The position numbers were made by a program, and so were the translations under genes. The notes below the pieces were generated by a model, which saw only the letters and a list, made by a program, of their open reading frames with translations, was not told the origin of the DNA and did no database searches. Shown here in pieces: positions 23,286-33,803 of a stretch of 64,000 bases of DNA (its first letter is position 1; every line of letters starts with the position of its first letter). The stretch is from contig OY752148.1 of the NCBI GenBank assembly GCA_963573315.1, positions 248,001-312,000 on the forward strand, given 5' to 3'. The DNA comes from Entomortierella parvispora. Lineage: Eukaryota; Mortierellomycota; Mortierellomycetes; Mortierellales; Mortierellaceae.

Positions 23286-23364
23286 GGTTTCGATGAATTC
23301 ATGAACTTGGTCTTGGATAACGCAACAGAGGTCAACATCAAGAAGGGAACAAGAAAGCCTGTTG
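23286..23364 (+). pseudogene. Orphan exon of spliceosomal Sm protein E (SmE)
   Basis: A clean exon bounded by TCTAG and GTAAGA codes GFDEFMNLVLDNATEV followed by a basic KKGTRKPVG end. This is the Sm1 motif core of SmE. The preceding part (Sm N-terminus and IEGRI strand) and the following Sm2 exon (GDNI region) are not found within about 700 bp on either side. It is therefore most likely a stray duplicated exon, not a functional gene. Confidence 0.7.
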
Positions 23365-24200
23365 GTAAGAACTCATCACCACATTCTGAATTGAAATGTC
23401 TACCGAAATCTGTCGTTGCCGTTATTCTAATCAAAGTGGTCTCTTGTCCTCTTTTTCTTCTCTGACTCTTGGCCTGTATCCGTAGCCACTACGGGACTCT
23501 CGCCTTCTAATATATAAATCCCCCTGTTAGTCCTTGTCTAGCCTTCAATCTGCAGCTCACAATGTATATTAAAGCACTATCCTCTGCCTACCTTCCTTCC
23601 TTGTATCCATCTTTTCCTCCCGTGTCTATTCGTGATAGTGCTGACCTCATCCTGGCGATGTTTGGACCTGGCACGAATCGGTGGTTTGGAGACTATCAGT
23701 TGATCCTTCAGCCGCCGCTCAGCAGTTGGTTTGGCAAGAGCTGGCGCTTTGTCTACGCTGACCTTAACCTGTTGACCTCCAGATCTGACACTGCCGAGCT
23801 CGTGGAGTGCGGGGGCTTGGTGGAGTGTTCTGTTAGTATTGTTATCCAGACGCCCTTCTTCGAGTCTCCTGCAGGGCCCTCCACCAGATCGTGCGTGCGT
23901 TGTGTGGTATGTGTGCCTTCCGGAATTTTGAACAAACCAAGCATGTGACGGCCAATCATCATCACCTGTCTCGTCCATTTCCATTTGAGACGCGCTTCTC
24001 ATCATCGATCCTTTTTCCATCACACCATCACACGCCTGCCTCCATCCGCGTTCTCCCTTCCCATCCCAACTGCTCCGACTCCTCTAATCCTCGACACTGC
24101 CATCACCCCTCGTTATACACTCTATCCTCATTTCGCTTCATTCACAAAAGGTAACATGTTACAATTCCCATCCTTTCGAAGAGCGAGTATGGCGTCGTTC
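23365..24200. other. No gene supported
   Basis: Several frames on both strands (128 and 148 codons at 23,562-24,023) overlap each other and show no domain. Nothing else recognised. Confidence 0.4.
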
Positions 24201-24681
24201 GGCACACCCAACCGTTCCAGTATCTTTGGCTGTATTTCTGGTCATTGAGAGCCTGTGGATCGTTGGGAATGTGTTAATTGGCGAACAACAGGGTGAAGCC
24301 CCCTCTGCCATCAGAGTCGGTGATGTACCAACGTTCTTAACACTCGTTTGCCGTGTGGGAGTGAAAGACGTGTTGGTCAGCTTAGCGACTTCGCCTCCAA
24401 GCTGTTGCACAAGGATCCCACAACTCCTTGGACACTGCTGCTTCTTTTAAAGGCTGCTCGATCCATCTCTTCACCGCACTACTATGCCAGCACACCCAAC
24501 CGTTCCAGTATCTTTGGCTGTATTTCTGGTCATTGGGAGCCTGTGGATCGTTGGGAATGTGTTAATTGGCGAACAACAGGGTGAAGCCTCCTCTGCCATC
24601 AGAGTCGGTGATGTACCAACGTTCTTAACACTCGTTTGCCGTGTGAGAGTGAAGAACTTGTTGGTCAGCTTAGTGGCACTC
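24201..24681. repeat. Tandem pair of about 190-bp repeats (period 289)
   Basis: 24,201-24,392 and 24,490-24,681 differ at only a few bases (starting GCACACCCAACCGTTCCAG). A diverged third copy lies at about 40,214-40,410. In that copy the upstream GAGAGCGAGTATGG and TTCGGCAC context is also conserved. Family unknown; it sits immediately left of the transposon. Confidence 0.85.
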
Positions 24682-24734
24682 ATGAAAGGAAAGCATGCTG
24701 AACAAGGACCGCAATAATTTCGGTGACGTAACTA

Positions 24735-24742
24735 TCGGGTTG
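24735..24742 (+). repeat. Target-site duplication, left copy
   Basis: TCGGGTTG directly precedes the left terminal inverted repeat and is repeated exactly at 33,933-33,940. Confidence 0.85.
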
Positions 24743-24763
24743 GGCTCCCGGACAATCCACGCC
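24743..24763 (+). repeat. Left terminal inverted repeat of the element
   Basis: 21 bp starting GGCTCCC and ending AATCCACGCC. Its reverse complement matches 33,912-33,932 at 20 of 21 positions (C versus A at position 7). Confidence 0.9.
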
Positions 24764-24880
24764 TTAATTCTCTCATTGGCTGGATTTTCGAAGACAAATA
24801 CTTCCAATCAAGGAAGGAGCGAGAGCTATCAATTGACATCGAAGAATATGTCAATTGACCTCAACGCTGTTTGACTTTAT

Positions 24881-27662
24881 TCACTGGCACTTTCGCCCTG
24901 CGCCAACCTCATTGAGTCCTTTAATCACAAGACTTGTGTTGTGTAGCGTGGCTACCGCTTCTGCAAGGTACTGAGACGTGCATTTTCTCTTTTTCACTGC
25001 TCGAATGTTGGACAGGATCGCCTCTGAGAGGAGTACCAGCTGCGCTTCACTCTCTTCGACAACCCGCTTGTTTTCGGTGATTTTTGCCAGTCGTTCAGCC
25101 TCCCTTTTTTCAGCTCTCTGCTTCTGGAGCAAAAGAAGTAACCCCGGGGAAAGCAAATGCTCTAAGGACGTCTCGGGATTTTCGTCGCCACCTGCAGGCG
25201 CTGCAGGGCCAATTGTTTCTACATTGCCTTTGTAACTGATTTCTGCATCGCTGTAAATTCTGGTCACGAGATACATATGTTTACAGGGCTCCTTGTATCG
25301 AATGTAGTCATCGCAATTGCAAAATAAGAGTAGTGAGAAATCAGCGCTAGTGCTCACAGAGTATGAATCGCCAGATCCCGAGAAAGAGTTGACTGAGAAC
25401 TGCAAGATGGACAAATAACAACAACAATGGTCAATATCCTCAGTCTGACAACAAGCAAAATAAAGCATGTGGTAAGCATGGTACCTTGCCGTCCTGAGGC
25501 ATCTCAGTGACCATGTCCTTAGCGTCAACAAATGGCAAAGCCATTGCCTTCGCTCTCCTTGCTGAAGCGTGCTCAGATAGTGCTATGGGCTGCAGTCCAC
25601 GGCTAATCTTATAGTATGTCGTTCTGAAGTCGATGTCCACCGTCCCTTGTAGCAGAAAGACCAGATCATCAGGGCGCAAATCCCTTGAATATCCCAGGTA
25701 TTGCTTTTTAAAGGTCTTGTGCCAGCTCTCCACCAAATTATTGGTGTTGATGTGCTGATGGTCCTGATTTTTGTATTTTTTTTTAAAAAAAAATGGTTTG
25801 TGTCAATTTCAGCTTTACGACTGCAGCGCACGATTGAGACTTCAAGGGGAATGCGAGTAAGAAATAATAAGGCGTTGCTCACCTCTCTGCGGTAAAGGAC
25901 CCACTTGTCTAGCTTGCTTGGCTCCATCCAAGTTGAAATATAGGCAGTAAACTTCTTAGCTCGTGGGAACGATTCCTGTAAATTCCTCCAAGCTTCTTGA
26001 AGTGCGGCCTCAGAATCAGCTTTTCGAATAGCTTTCAAACCAGGGCGCATTCTTTTGCATTCCTCCACCTTCCCAATTAAAGCATTCAAGTTAGAAAACG
26101 TCCGCTTGAAGGTTTGATAACAGAGTCGGCAAAAATTGTTCAGACGGGCCAAAGGAACACTTACATCGTGCAGTTCCCGCAATTTCCGCTCCCATGCTTG
26201 TCCAACATGAAAGGCACAAAAGTAGATCTCCATCGGGGGGCTTGGGAATGCTTTTTTTAGAGCCTCGGTTTCTGCAACGGAGCAGTCCACCATGAACTTG
26301 GTTGCTTGAAGTCCACAGTCGACTTTCAACCACGTTAGCCATTCTTTTAGAATATAACTAGAACCAAGCCGCGTTAGATATCGATGAAAAAACTCAACAG
26401 AAATGACAAAAGGGTGTAAGAGGAGCCGGAGACGTTCCAAGTGAATTAGTGCGAGAGCAATTCCTACCTGGATTCCGAATTGCAGACCATGAAAGCGATT
26501 GGTATACCGGTTTGAACCTTTTGATCCCTGACCAGAATTGTAAACAAAAACGCAGATGTATATACTTTGTCGTTGTCTGGGCTTGGCTTTAGCGATTTGA
26601 CTGTCTTGTGTGTAGAGTCCATGCACACGATGGTTGCGTTATCACTCATGATCTAAATGATAGAACAATTGGCAAATATAAGTATAGTCAGGCTAACAGC
26701 GTCCAAATATTTTAGGAGCATGCTCATGGAGATCCTCGTACCTTTAACTGGAACTTTGTACACCAAGCAAACAGGAAGAGCTCTCTATTACCGAGTACTT
26801 CTTCGCTGAACAGGCTCTTGCCGCCCTCATCCTTAATCTGGTCAAGCCAAAGCTTAACACTATAAGTCTGATTGAGTGCTTTTCGAGATTGTTTTGTCCG
26901 ATTGCGGTATACAACTGTTCGAACATCGTCATACAACATATGAAGACATGGAGGTAACGGACCATCAGCTGTTTGATCCTCAATCTGTGGCAAACATGCG
27001 AAAACAAAATTAAAAGGACCTTTTAGATTACTACTCTCATGATGAGCTGAAGTGCATTCTCGGACGAACGACATGATTACCTGACGAAGGGCCCAATTGC
27101 TCAAACGAAGTCGAGCTTTTATTGACTTCCAGTCAAGGCCATCAGCAGCCAATTCCTTGATCCAGTCAAGCTGGACCCCGCTCAAGGGTAATTTCGATCT
27201 GGCCTTTGGTGAGTCGTCATGATTGTGACGCCACAAGTACACTACCTCCACAGCATCTTTTTCTCGAAGCTTCCGCATCCTGATTTCAACTGGGCATCCA
27301 TTACCGACTGAGGCGCGTGCGATTTGCAATTGTGAAGGAGGGTCTCGTCTCCTACAACAAAATCGAAAGCTCCAATCATACTTTGGCGGTCTACCAACAG
27401 AACCAGGACGCCTTGTGTGGACTGGCAGCAGTTCGTCGGCGCTCGCCTTGCTCATATTGATGTGTCGAAAACTGCCCTCTAATTGAATCTTTTTCCACTG
27501 TAGTGCGCATCGTTCAATGTGCCAAAAAGCCCGGAGTTCTTCAGCATTCAAGGTTGGCTTCCAAATTTCCTCTTCCCTAGGAATGTTAAAGGGTTCAACC
27601 AATTCGCGAGGATCAAATTCATTAGCAAAGAGGACGATATCCCTTACTCTCAACCCAGTCAT
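24881..27662 (-). CDS. Mutator-like (MULE) transposase
   Basis: Five exons (27662-26742, 26652-26468, 26357-25883, 25763-25485, 25399-24881) join in frame to 792 residues with GT-AG introns. N-terminal part: a FLYWCH/FAR1-type zinc-finger-like region (CC near RFCCRRR, a later C, and WRHNH). Core: D319 in CMDSTHK and D393 in FMVDCSVAE, followed by CAFHV and the INTNNLVESWHKTFK block typical of MULEs, consistent with an RNase H-fold DDE enzyme; I did not pin the third acidic residue. C-terminal SWIM zinc finger at about 647-661 (CNCDDY..CKH). It should bind the terminal repeats and cut out and reinsert the element. No disabling mutation seen. Confidence 0.93.
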
Positions 27663-28107
27663 GCTGCGACAGCGAAGATGTCCTGGATGAAGTGTGGCAG
27701 GCTGATAGGTTTGAAACGGGTTGGTGGTTGGTTGTTGAAGTGTGAAAGAGGTAAAAGAGAGAAAAATTCTGGTCGCTTACCCCTGTCGGTCTGCTTTCGG
27801 TCTGCTTTGGTTTTGCTTCCGGTCTTGTCCTATTCTTGTTTCTGTTTCCGATGCTGGTCCTCAATGAAAATTGGCTCCATTTCGCTTATAGTTCTCGATC
27901 TCTGCTTCTATTGGTTTTATGGTGCTGCCACCAGCCCACTGCTCTCATTTCTCGTATGTACTTGTTGTGCTCCTTGCCCCTTGATAACATTTCCAGATCA
28001 AGCGCTGTAAGTTTAATAATGACTGTATTAAACTGTCGTCGGAGCGACTGCCTGGTTTTTTCTTGTAATCTCGAAGGCTAGCCAAGACTCTTCTCCTGGG
28101 AACACAT
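27663..28107. other. Intergenic spacer inside the element
   Basis: 445 bp between the transposase start and the stop of the Myb-like gene on the same strand; it must contain the transposase promoter. Degenerate CGGTCTGCTTT-like and CCGGTC repeats occur near 27,785-27,830. No ORF with domain content. Confidence 0.5.
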
Positions 28108-29169
28108 TTATATTCTCAAGAGATTCTGTCTCTTTCGTCGAAAGCGAGTCCAGTGATGTTGATATGTGTTGATTTTGGCAAGGTGGATCGTTTTCCTGAG
28201 CTCGATTTCTGCCAGTTCTCTCTCCTTCCGTGCATCGATCTCATGGCGGTTCAGACTGATCTCCTTCCGTGAATCGATCTCATAACGGAAGAGGTCGCTG
28301 AGAATCGTGAGTACATCACTACTGGAAACTCGCTGGGAGTCTTTGGGCTTTTTGTTCGTAGTTGTTTGGTCGTCTTTATCCATCAGCGACATATTCCTTG
28401 GCTGCGATCCACTTGCAGAAATGGTTGCTGGAATTTTTGGCCGCCGCCGTGCATTTCCATCCTGGACCTGAAGCCTGTCTCCGTCCTCTCCGTCCTTGAT
28501 ATTCTTTGCATTTGGACTGTCTGCATTTGCACTGATGATCATCGATTCTTGGTCAGACTCGGGTTCTGTTAGCACGTCGTCCCTATCGTCCATAGTGCTT
28601 CCATCGGAATGGCCCTGAATGCTGTTGCCTACATGGGCATCTTCCCTGATAGCCTCGTCGTCGGGTGTGATTATCGAGTCGGCGCGAGCAACTAAGCCAT
28701 CACTCCATGCATGAGCCCACTTAGGCTCCAGGATAAAGTAGTGCCTGCATTTGTCTTTGACCGCATCTCGCGTGTCGTCTTCCGTGCTAAAGCTCGACGA
28801 ATTTCGAAGCCGATGTGCAAGTTTGAATTGAAGTGACATCTTTGTAATCTTATTCTTAATCTTCCCGGCATCAACCCTGAATCCAGCATGCTCAGTCTGT
28901 TGATTAAATTCGGATGCAATTCGACGATAGATTGCTGCCTTAGTAGGGTACTGAGCCCCGTCTGGTGCAAGGGTTTCCTTGCTGGCTTGGAGTGGGCGAT
29001 AAATTTCCGGGTCCATGAGTCGCCTTGCTAACCAAAGTTCCCGGCCACCTCGGAAAGGTGTGTCGTCGCCACTCGGTTTATAAGCTTTTGAGGTCGAGTG
29101 GACATCATGCTCGGACGAATAAGGATGAGAAGTAGATTTCATAATCCGGGATGTGGATGGAAGGGACAT
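28108..29169 (-). CDS. Myb/SANT-like (trihelix-type) DNA-binding protein of the element
   Basis: Intronless, 353 residues from the ATG at 29,169. Residues about 40-160 resemble a fungal Myb/SANT-like domain: an RELWLARRLMDPEIY opening, KAAIYRRIASEFNQQ, KIKNKITKMSLQFKLA, then a conserved-looking CRHYFILEPKWAHAW end. A middle acidic Ser/Asp-rich linker follows, and the C-terminus has a charged coiled-coil-like helix with a short internal duplication (SRKEISLNRHEIDARKE). Such proteins accompany several classes of eukaryotic DNA transposon and may help bind ends or target DNA; that role is inference. Its start faces the XPG-Fanzor gene across 519 bp. Confidence 0.75.
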   Translation of the reverse strand: MSLPSTSRIMKSTSHPYSSEHDVHSTSKAYKPSGDDTPFRGGRELWLARRLMDPEIYRPLQASKETLAPDGAQYPTKAAIYRRIASEFNQQTEHAGFRVDAGKIKNKITKMSLQFKLAHRLRNSSSFSTEDDTRDAVKDKCRHYFILEPKWAHAWSDGLVARADSIITPDDEAIREDAHVGNSIQGHSDGSTMDDRDDVLTEPESDQESMIISANADSPNAKNIKDGEDGDRLQVQDGNARRRPKIPATISASGSQPRNMSLMDKDDQTTTNKKPKDSQRVSSSDVLTILSDLFRYEIDSRKEISLNRHEIDARKERELAEIELRKTIHLAKINTYQHHWTRFRRKRQNLLRI

Positions 29170-29688
29170 GCTGGCAGAGCTTTCAATGTGGTTGTTGATT
29201 GGATTGGAACTGTTGTCTTGAGCCCATCAGAGCGAGAAATCGTAGGTTCTCAGGTCAGAGGGGAATGCGGCATTACGCGGGAGAAGGAAAGTGTCGGGAA
29301 AAAGGATGAAAAGGTGGCACAAAAGGAGAAGGAAACGGTTCTGGTCACAGAGAGGAAACGGTTCTGGTCACAAAATAAGCACGAAGTGCATGAAGAAGTG
29401 GTTCTGGGATCAAGCGTACTTGGGTGATGTACTTTGCAGCACTTGTGGTTCATGCAAGAAAACAGAGAAGTGTTTCTGCTCCCACGCTCTTCCCGCTCCC
29501 TGCCACACGGGAAAGGTTGCGCAAGAAGCATTTAAAGCCTCTCCTTTCATCCTATCCCCCACTCGCAAAACACCCTCACAACACCCTCAACACCTCAACA
29601 CCCTCAACACCCTCAACACCCTTACAGCACATAACCCCTCTACCTTTTCCGTCTCACTTTCCGGCCATCCCGCCTCAGGCACCTCCGG
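29170..29688. promoter_or_regulatory. Divergent promoter region inside the element
   Basis: Intergenic stretch shared by the Myb-like gene (minus) and the XPG-Fanzor gene (plus). It contains two close copies of GGAAACGGTTCTGGTCACA (about 29,331-29,374) and a run of CAACACCCT units (about 29,570-29,626). No canonical TATA box seen on either strand. Regulatory use of the repeats is inference. Confidence 0.5.
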
Positions 29689-32600
29689 ATGGGCATTCCA
29701 TACCTGTGGCCGTTCGTCCGGAAGAAGGGCTATGAGGCACAGCTGCGGTCTCAGTTCCCTCAAGGCCCCGTGTCCGCAAAGTCAAGCTATCGAATGGATC
29801 TTCTTGGATCCATGTTTGCCACAATTCGCAGGGCCTTTTCTAGTGGCGACTCAACAGCTGCCAACAGAATTATCGAGTCTCGTTTACGATCCCTTCAGTT
29901 ACCGCAGCATGCCACAATCCTCTACCTGGATGGCCCGACGCCGGAGGAGAAGCGCACGACACGGGATGAGCGAGAGGCAAGGCGCTCAGTGTCCCTGGCG
30001 AAGGCCCACACGTTGCTAGCTGAGATGGAGGCCATACTTCGAGACGGAAGAAGACTCAGAAAGCAGCATTTCAAAAAGCTCCACAAATACATTAGCTCGT
30101 CCTTTTATTTGTCGACCGATCTCCGCGTGGCTCTTGCGCGGTACTTGGAAGAAAAGGGTTGGACAGTAGTTGAATGTCCATCGGAAGCCGACATTCAGAT
30201 TGCCATCGACTGTAAACCCGACGACATTGTTATCTCGGGAGACAGCGACAGTCTCATCCATCCCTCCATCAAGACTATTTGGAGGCCTCAAGCCAGAGGA
30301 GGTTACCTTGAGTACAATGTCCCTCAGCTGTTGGAGAAGTTGGAGCTATCAAGAACAGGGTTTACAGCACTCGGGGTCGTCTGTAAGAATGACTACACTT
30401 GCAACATAAAGAGGATGGGGCTGGTATCCAACTACGAGATCATCCGTACTTTAGAAAACGACAGTAAGTTGCCATCATACCATAGCCTCTCTCTCTCTAT
30501 CTCCTGAATGTGTGTATAGTGATTAATATGAACCCTTTTCTGCGCTACTTTCTTCCTTTGCTTTAGAGGATGTCGACACCATGGTACACGCATACCTCAT
30601 TCATGCAGAGGTTGCATGTAAGCATCCGAGCATAACGCACTTTGAGCCAGCCTTAAGGGTATTTGGTCGACAAGAGTTTACCGTTCTTCTGGAAGATCGC
30701 CCTCCGGCCGAACAATCTTTTGTGAATCTCGAGGATATATCGACGAGATTAACGCTGCTTAAGGTTCAGCTCAAAGAGAACAAAAGGTATAGCTATCAAT
30801 TGATGGCACAATCTGGAGGACACGACAATGAAAGTTTTATTAATCGATACAGTCTTGTATAGATCCAACTCTGCAGGTCCCGATCTTACGAGGGAGGGGA
30901 AATTCGCGTTTAACCGGTATAACACCGTGGACTATCCACCTACGATCTCGCCACCACGACATGAGTCTGGCAAGAAGTACACGTATCGTCAACGATACGC
31001 GATCAAGACTCGATGTCGTTTAGTCGAGCATGAACCTCCTGATGTGTTTCAGCAGTTCACCTGGAAACCATGGACCAAACCGCCAGATTTGCCGAAGTCA
31101 CCAACACGTCGTAAACCAAAGGTTACAACGAAGGACACCCTTTCGAAACTCCCGGGCATGAGTAAGAAGGATCTTGTGAAAGAGCTTCAGTGGCAGCATC
31201 CTATTCGTATTTTGGATGTTGGTACGGTAAACGCGAATGCCGCTCGAGCCCTGGCCAATGAGTCGCTCTCGCTCAGCTATTTACCTCGAATCAAGACTTG
31301 TCTCTCAGAAGTCGCTCAATTGGCAACAAGTACAAAGAGGATTTGTCAACAGGCGATTGGACAGTATCTTGAGTCATTGTCACTTGAGAATCTCGACCCT
31401 ATGGACAAACTTATCCTTGGTCAGTTATGCGATCCATTCACCGACAATGATGTGCTCATTGATGGAAGCCCTGATGAGGAAGGCGTTGTTGAAGATTCTG
31501 TTGATCCACAGGAAGAAGAAGAGGAAGGCAAGGTCAATGAAACCAAGGTCGATATCGGCAAGAAAGAAGAGGCTCTACAGTTTTTCACCTCTCTTCTGAG
31601 TGCTATATACAACTCGACACCTCCCAAAAAACCAGCTGCATACAACAAGGAGCCTAAAAAGGAGTCGAAATCAGTATCGGCCGTTAGGGCATTCCTGATC
31701 AAGGCCAAAGCTTTTCTGCCTCAGCAAGACGGCGAAGGTGAGCGCTCGAAAGGGATTTAAGTTGCCATTATTGACTTTAACGATGCAGTATCTAACATCA
31801 TCTACTATCAACAGCGGCTGCAATCTATTCCTCGACTGTAGTTCTCCAATCAACCGCACTTCACCTTTGTACTGAATACAAGGGCCACTATAGACGTGGC
31901 TCCATCGATCTTTGTAAACAGGTAACTGCATAAGAGGTAGCCATGCAATAGCAAAATCACAGAGAACTGCTGTGCTTCTTTCGGTAAAGATCTAACTCTC
32001 GAGCCCTCTTTCCCTGAATTACTTTTTTATATCTATTTCACAGATCCGCCGCCTCAAAAATAAGGGAGTGATACCTTTGAGCACAGTGGACAATATCAAT
32101 CCGAAATTGTCCCCAGCAGAGAACTTTATCATCCTCAACAGAGCCTCAGGATGCCGTCGCTGTCTTTCCCCGATGTCGCGCATGGACGTGAATTATGTCT
32201 GCCTCTCGGAGCTCGAGCTGTCCAAGATCTTTTGGCACGATGACCAGTTGAAACTTCAACTGCAAACATACGCTTTTCATAGTTTCAATCTGGAAGTCCC
32301 TGCACAAGTTAGTCAAGACTGTGTTGGGATATGGATTGGAGGGGCTCAGCCCGGATTCCTCATCAACAAACTCCTGACTGACATTGGTGGATACAACAAT
32401 GACGAGAGGAAGAAAAGGAAGGATTTCTCGAGATCGGCGAGGAGGATGTCGTTAAATCAAATTAGGAGGCATCTTACGACACTCAATCAGGACAACTTCG
32501 ACCCTAGCTCGTATGACACTAAAGGGTACCTGCTACATGGATCGATTAGGACTGATGGCTTCCGTCTTCAGGTTCTAGGATTCAAGCTCAATGAACTGAA

Positions 32601-33803
32601 TTGCGTCAAGTATCGCCGTCTTCCTCCTGCGAGATTGCCAGATCCTATCACCTCTTCCTTGGGTGGGACCAACCACTTCTTGACTGAAGTCAGGAACGTT
32701 GTTAAATCTAAAGAAGACGTGAAAAGGCTTTGGAATTGCGAACCGCATCAGATCAAAGTTTTGGGAATTGATCTGGGACAGACGTTTGTCTATGGAGCAA
32801 GTGCGCTTTTGCCGTTGTCCACAGAGTCGGTCACTGCTGCCAATCGCGCACAAGAATTTGGAGCAACGGAAGATCAGGAAATCTTGCAAGAAAAGCAGAC
32901 AAAGTTTGTCAACCTGTCCGTCAAGCAGAAGGCTGTGTATCAGCCTACTTTTAAGCATAGAAGCTGGATGGAGCGCCGAAAACGACAAGAATTGAAAGAG
33001 GGAGAGTCCATTGCTAAGATTGAGACCGAATTGCCGCCGCTCTGTGGTCCTGGCGCACCTATCAAGGCCTACGTCGAGCGTTTGCGGGAGAAAGAAGAGC
33101 AACTAGAAGAGTTCTACGACAATGTTGCTCTGAAAAAACACCGATGGAACGCACAGAAGGCCAGGGCTTACGAGTACAGGCTTATCGCAAACCGGCTTTT
33201 GGAGATGGTGGGGGGATCTTTAGGTGCTAAGAGACAATCCACGAACAACGTTGTCATTGGAATCGGACTCGGCGACTTCTCTTCCAGGATAAGGCTGTCT
33301 TCTCTTCATGGGTCATTCAAGTCGTACTTTCAACAAAGGGTAAAGTTGCAACAACTCATCGTTACTTTATTCATGTTCTTCAGTTCTAATTACATCTATC
33401 TTTTTGTTAGGCTCGAGCTCTGGGATATATTGTAGTCGGCGTTCATGAGTATTACACTTCCAAGAAGTGTCCGGTCTGTGAGGAGTTTGTCGGACAAGTC
33501 GACATGCGCCGGTTCTACTGTCCAAAATGCAAAGTGTATATGCATCGAGATGTGATGGCTGCCCACAACATTGCAAACATTGTTCGAAGCCATCTTTGTA
33601 CACAGCAACGACCCCGTTACCTCCAACCAAGGGACGTCAATGGTAACTACCCTTGGGAAGAAAGCCGGGAATCGACGGCCGCAATTGGCCCAATGACCCC
33701 CCAAGAGATTCCAGCAGAAAGCGGGGCAAGTGTCAAACGAACGGTGCCTGTCGATTGGACCGAGCAAGATCAGAATCAAGTCAAAAGAAAGATAGAAGAG
33801 TAG
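29689..33803 (+). CDS. XPG/FEN1-family nuclease fused to Fanzor (TnpB-like) RuvC nuclease
   Basis: Six exons (29689-30463, 30567-30786, 30863-31737, 31815-31921, 32044-33339, 33411-33803) keep one frame across all five GT-AG introns: 1,221 residues. Residues 1-330 are a FEN1/XPG-type nuclease: N-terminal MGI, then acidic residues D37, D81, E166/D168 (PSEAD), D185/D187 (SGDSD) and D235 (KNDY), the expected metal ligands. Residues 331-660 form a basic linker with an acidic stretch near 540-560. The C-terminal part is a Fanzor: RuvC-I D902 (GIDLGQT), zinc ribbon C1111/C1114/C1128/C1131 and RuvC-III D1138 (HRDVMAAHNIAN). The usual RuvC-II Glu position reads G1065, but E1104 in VHEYYTSKKC matches the shifted Glu known from Fanzors. 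Both nucleases look active. The fusion is unusual; RNA guidance is inferred from family. Confidence 0.92.

Noticed and set aside
23286-23364. Functional SmE gene
   Set aside because: Neither the N-terminal Sm exons nor the Sm2 exon is found within reach on the same strand.
30900-32100. XPG nuclease and Fanzor as two separate adjacent genes
   Set aside because: Phases match across both introns in this interval, the 35-codon exon 31815-31921 reads cleanly in the shared frame, and no promoter-like gap or start codon separates the halves.
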